From Peptostreptococcaceae bacterium (GTDB lineage: Bacteria > Bacillota > Clostridia > Peptostreptococcales > Anaerovoracaceae), in assembly GCA_016650175.1 (NCBI GenBank), contig JAENWG010000014.1:1-38901 (forward strand): a stretch of 38,901 nt of DNA, given 5' to 3'. Position 1 is the stretch's first letter, and each line of letters opens with the position of its first letter. Position numbers and translations under genes: made by a program. A model generated the notes under the pieces. It saw nothing but the letters and a program-made list of their open reading frames with translations. It was not told the DNA's origin and did no database searches. This document shows positions 36,668 through 38,901 of the stretch, one piece after another.

Positions 36668-38731
36668 ATGTCTAGACAATTTACACTAGAGAGAACTAGA
36701 AATATCGGAATCATGGCACACATCGATGCCGGTAAAACTACAGCGACAGAAAGAATTTTGTTCTATACTGGAAAGACTCATAAAATTGGTGAGACACATG
36801 AAGGTGCAGCACAAATGGACTGGATGGAGCAAGAACAAGAACGTGGCATTACAATAACCTCTGCTGCTACTACAGCACAATGGAAAAATACAAGGATTAA
36901 CATAATAGATACTCCTGGACACGTAGATTTTACAGTAGAAGTTGAAAGATCTTTACGTGTTTTAGATGGTGCTGTTACAGTACTATGCGCTAAAGGCGGA
37001 GTTGAACCACAGTCAGAAACTGTATGGAGACAAGCGGAAAAGTATCATGTTCCAAGAATGATATTTGTTAATAAAATGGATATTATGGGAGCGGATTTTC
37101 TAAAAGTAATCCAAATGGTTAAAGATAGACTAAAAGCTAATGCAGTACCTATCCAATTACCTATTGGTGCTGAAGATGATTTTATAGGAATCATTGATTT
37201 AGTAGAGATGAGAGCAGAGATATATAAAGATCAGTTGGGAACAGAAATAGAAATTACAGAAATTCCTGATGATATGAAAGAAGAAGCAGACAAATGGAGA
37301 GAAGTACTATTAAATAATGTTTCAGACGCTAATGAAGATATTATGATTAAGTTCCTAGAAGGTGAAGAAATTGACCCTCAGGCAATTAGAGACGTAATCA
37401 GAGCTGAAACAATTGCAAATAGAATGATTCCTTCACTTTGTGGATCAGCATATAGAAACAAAGGCGTACAGATGTTATTGGACGGTATTGTTGACTTTAT
37501 GCCAGCGCCTACAGATATAACTTCAATTAAGGGTATTAATCCAGATACTGAAGAAGAAGAAGACAGACATTCAAGTGATGAAGAGCCTTTCTCAGCTTTG
37601 GCATTTAAAATAATGGTAGATCCGTTTGTTGGTAAGCTTGCGTTCTTTAGAGTTTATTCAGGTACACTTGATGCAGGTTCTTATGTATATAATTCTACTA
37701 AGGGCAAAAGAGAAAGAGTTGGAAGAATACTTCAGATGCATGCTAACAAGAGAGAAGATCTTAAGACGGTTTATTCTGGAGATATTGCAGCTGCAGTAGG
37801 TTTAAAACAGACAACAACAGGTGATACATTATGCGACGAAAAAAGTCCTGTAATATTAGAAACTATGGTGTTCCCAGATCCTGTAATTCAGATTGCTATT
37901 GAGCCTAAGACAAAAGCAGGTCAACAAAAAATGGGTATAGGCTTAGCTAAGCTAGCCGAAGAAGATCCAACATTTAAAACGTATACTGATGAGGATACAG
38001 GACAGACGATTATTGCAGGTATGGGCGAGCTTCACTTGGAGATCATAGTAGATAGATTACTTAGAGAATTCAAAGTAGAAGCTAATGTAGGTAAACCACA
38101 AGTTTCTTACAAAGAAACGCTTACAATGCCTGTTGATATTGATCACAAGTATGCTAAGCAATCAGGTGGTCGTGGACAATATGGACATGTTAAAATCAAG
38201 GTATATCCTAGAGAAGCTGGTGAAGGATTTGAATTTAAGAATTCTGTCGTTGGTGGTTCTATTCCGAAGGAATATATACCAAAGATTCAAGATGGTATTG
38301 TTGAAGCAATGGCAACTGGTCCGCTAGCTGGATATCAAGTAGTAGATGTTGGCGTAGAACTATATGATGGTTCATATCACGAAGTCGATTCGTCAGAAAT
38401 GGCATTTAAAATCGCGGCTTCAATGGCGTTTAAGGAAGCTGCTCGAAAGGCTAAGCCTGCGTTATTAGAACCAATCTTCAAGGTTGAGGTAACTTGTCCT
38501 GAAGATCACATGGGTGATATAATCGGTGATTTAAGTTCTAGAAGAGGTAGAATCGAAGGAACAGATATTAATTTGGGAGCTGCAACTGTAAGAGGTATGG
38601 TTCCACTATCTGAGATGTTCGGTTATTCTACGGATTTACGTTCAAAGACACAGGGTAGAGGCGTTTATGTAATGCAATTCGACCACTTTGATAAATTACC
38701 AGAAAGCTTATTAGAAAACATTAACAAATAA
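36668..38731 (+). CDS. fusA: Elongation factor G
   Basis: EF-G (687 residues) catalyses translocation. G1 is [15 protein letters not shown], then [23 protein letters not shown] and CGSA. Domains III-V include [14 protein letters not shown] and [20 protein letters not shown] precedes ATG 36668, 58 nt after rpsG. It is full length and standard. Confidence 0.97.
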   Translation: MSRQFTLERTRNIGIMAHIDAGKTTATERILFYTGKTHKIGETHEGAAQMDWMEQEQERGITITSAATTAQWKNTRINIIDTPGHVDFTVEVERSLRVLDGAVTVLCAKGGVEPQSETVWRQAEKYHVPRMIFVNKMDIMGADFLKVIQMVKDRLKANAVPIQLPIGAEDDFIGIIDLVEMRAEIYKDQLGTEIEITEIPDDMKEEADKWREVLLNNVSDANEDIMIKFLEGEEIDPQAIRDVIRAETIANRMIPSLCGSAYRNKGVQMLLDGIVDFMPAPTDITSIKGINPDTEEEEDRHSSDEEPFSALAFKIMVDPFVGKLAFFRVYSGTLDAGSYVYNSTKGKRERVGRILQMHANKREDLKTVYSGDIAAAVGLKQTTTGDTLCDEKSPVILETMVFPDPVIQIAIEPKTKAGQQKMGIGLAKLAEEDPTFKTYTDEDTGQTIIAGMGELHLEIIVDRLLREFKVEANVGKPQVSYKETLTMPVDIDHKYAKQSGGRGQYGHVKIKVYPREAGEGFEFKNSVVGGSIPKEYIPKIQDGIVEAMATGPLAGYQVVDVGVELYDGSYHEVDSSEMAFKIAASMAFKEAARKAKPALLEPIFKVEVTCPEDHMGDIIGDLSSRRGRIEGTDINLGAATVRGMVPLSEMFGYSTDLRSKTQGRGVYVMQFDHFDKLPESLLENINK

Positions 38732-38766
38732 CATATTTATTAAATATTGTTTTAGGAGGAAAAAAA

Positions 38767-38901
38767 ATGGCTAAAAAACATTACGAAAGAACAAAACCGC
38801 ATATTAATATCGGTACAATTGGTCACGTTGATCATGGTAAAACTACATTAACAGCAGCTATCACAATCACTTTACAGAAGAGACTGGGATTAGGAACTGG
38901 G
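38767..38901 (+). CDS. tuf: Elongation factor Tu (5' end, partial)
   Basis: The first 45 codons are present, beginning [19 protein letters not shown] and then [15 protein letters not shown], the EF-Tu G1 motif. AGGAGG lies upstream of ATG 38767, 36 nt after fusA. The gene runs out of the window to the right. Confidence 0.95.
   Translation, partial: MAKKHYERTKPHINIGTIGHVDHGKTTLTAAITITLQKRLGLGTG

Overview
The window looks like a chromosomal segment of a low-GC Gram-positive bacterium of the class Clostridia. The reasons are AT-rich DNA, heavy use of AGA and ATA codons, strong AGGAGG-type ribosome sites, a CarD–YacL–IspD/F–CysE–CysS–MrnC–RlmB–SigH–RpmG–SecE–NusG–RplKAJL–RpoBC–RpsLG–FusA–Tuf order shared with Bacillus/Clostridium, and a sporulation-type sigma H. 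A family-level guess (Family XIII/Anaerovorax-Mogibacterium-like) would be inference only. Almost everything is on the + strand.

Layout. Positions 1-300 hold the first codons of a leftward gene and two tandem promoters for carD. From 302 to 12465 runs one dense array: carD, yacL (PIN/TRAM), a fused ispDF, proS, two half-size chromate transporters, a Nudix hydrolase, ppiB, cysE, cysS, mrnC, thyA, dfrA, rlmB and sigH, closed by an intrinsic terminator. Relative to Bacillus, thyA-dfrA has been inserted, yacP is absent and gltX is replaced by proS.

From 12488 to 24420 an accessory block separates sigH from rpmG. It holds a leftward pair of YibE/F membrane proteins, a cysteine desulfidase-like gene (cyuA) with ogt and a DUF1847 gene, then a late cobalamin operon (cbiB, cobD, an ApgM-like phosphohydrolase, cobQ), a decayed small gene, a CDF metal exporter, a long structured intergenic region and an EAL-domain c-di-GMP phosphodiesterase.

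From 24459 to the end is the transcription/translation core: rpmG-secE-nusG, rplK-rplA, rplJ-rplL, rpoB-rpoC, rpsL-rpsG-fusA and the start of tuf. RNA control elements stand out here. There is an L1-stalk mimic between rplK and rplA, an L10 leader before rplJ, tandem hairpins between rplL and rpoB, and an unusually large folded spacer between rpsL and rpsG.

The most interesting points are the ApgM-like enzyme embedded in the cobalamin operon (candidate missing phosphatase), the rpsL-rpsG structured spacer, the 12-kb insertion into an otherwise conserved superoperon, the nested inverted repeats upstream of the EAL gene, and the repeat-built Arg/Ser/Gly-rich tail of RlmB. I did not find an obviously new defence or mobile system.
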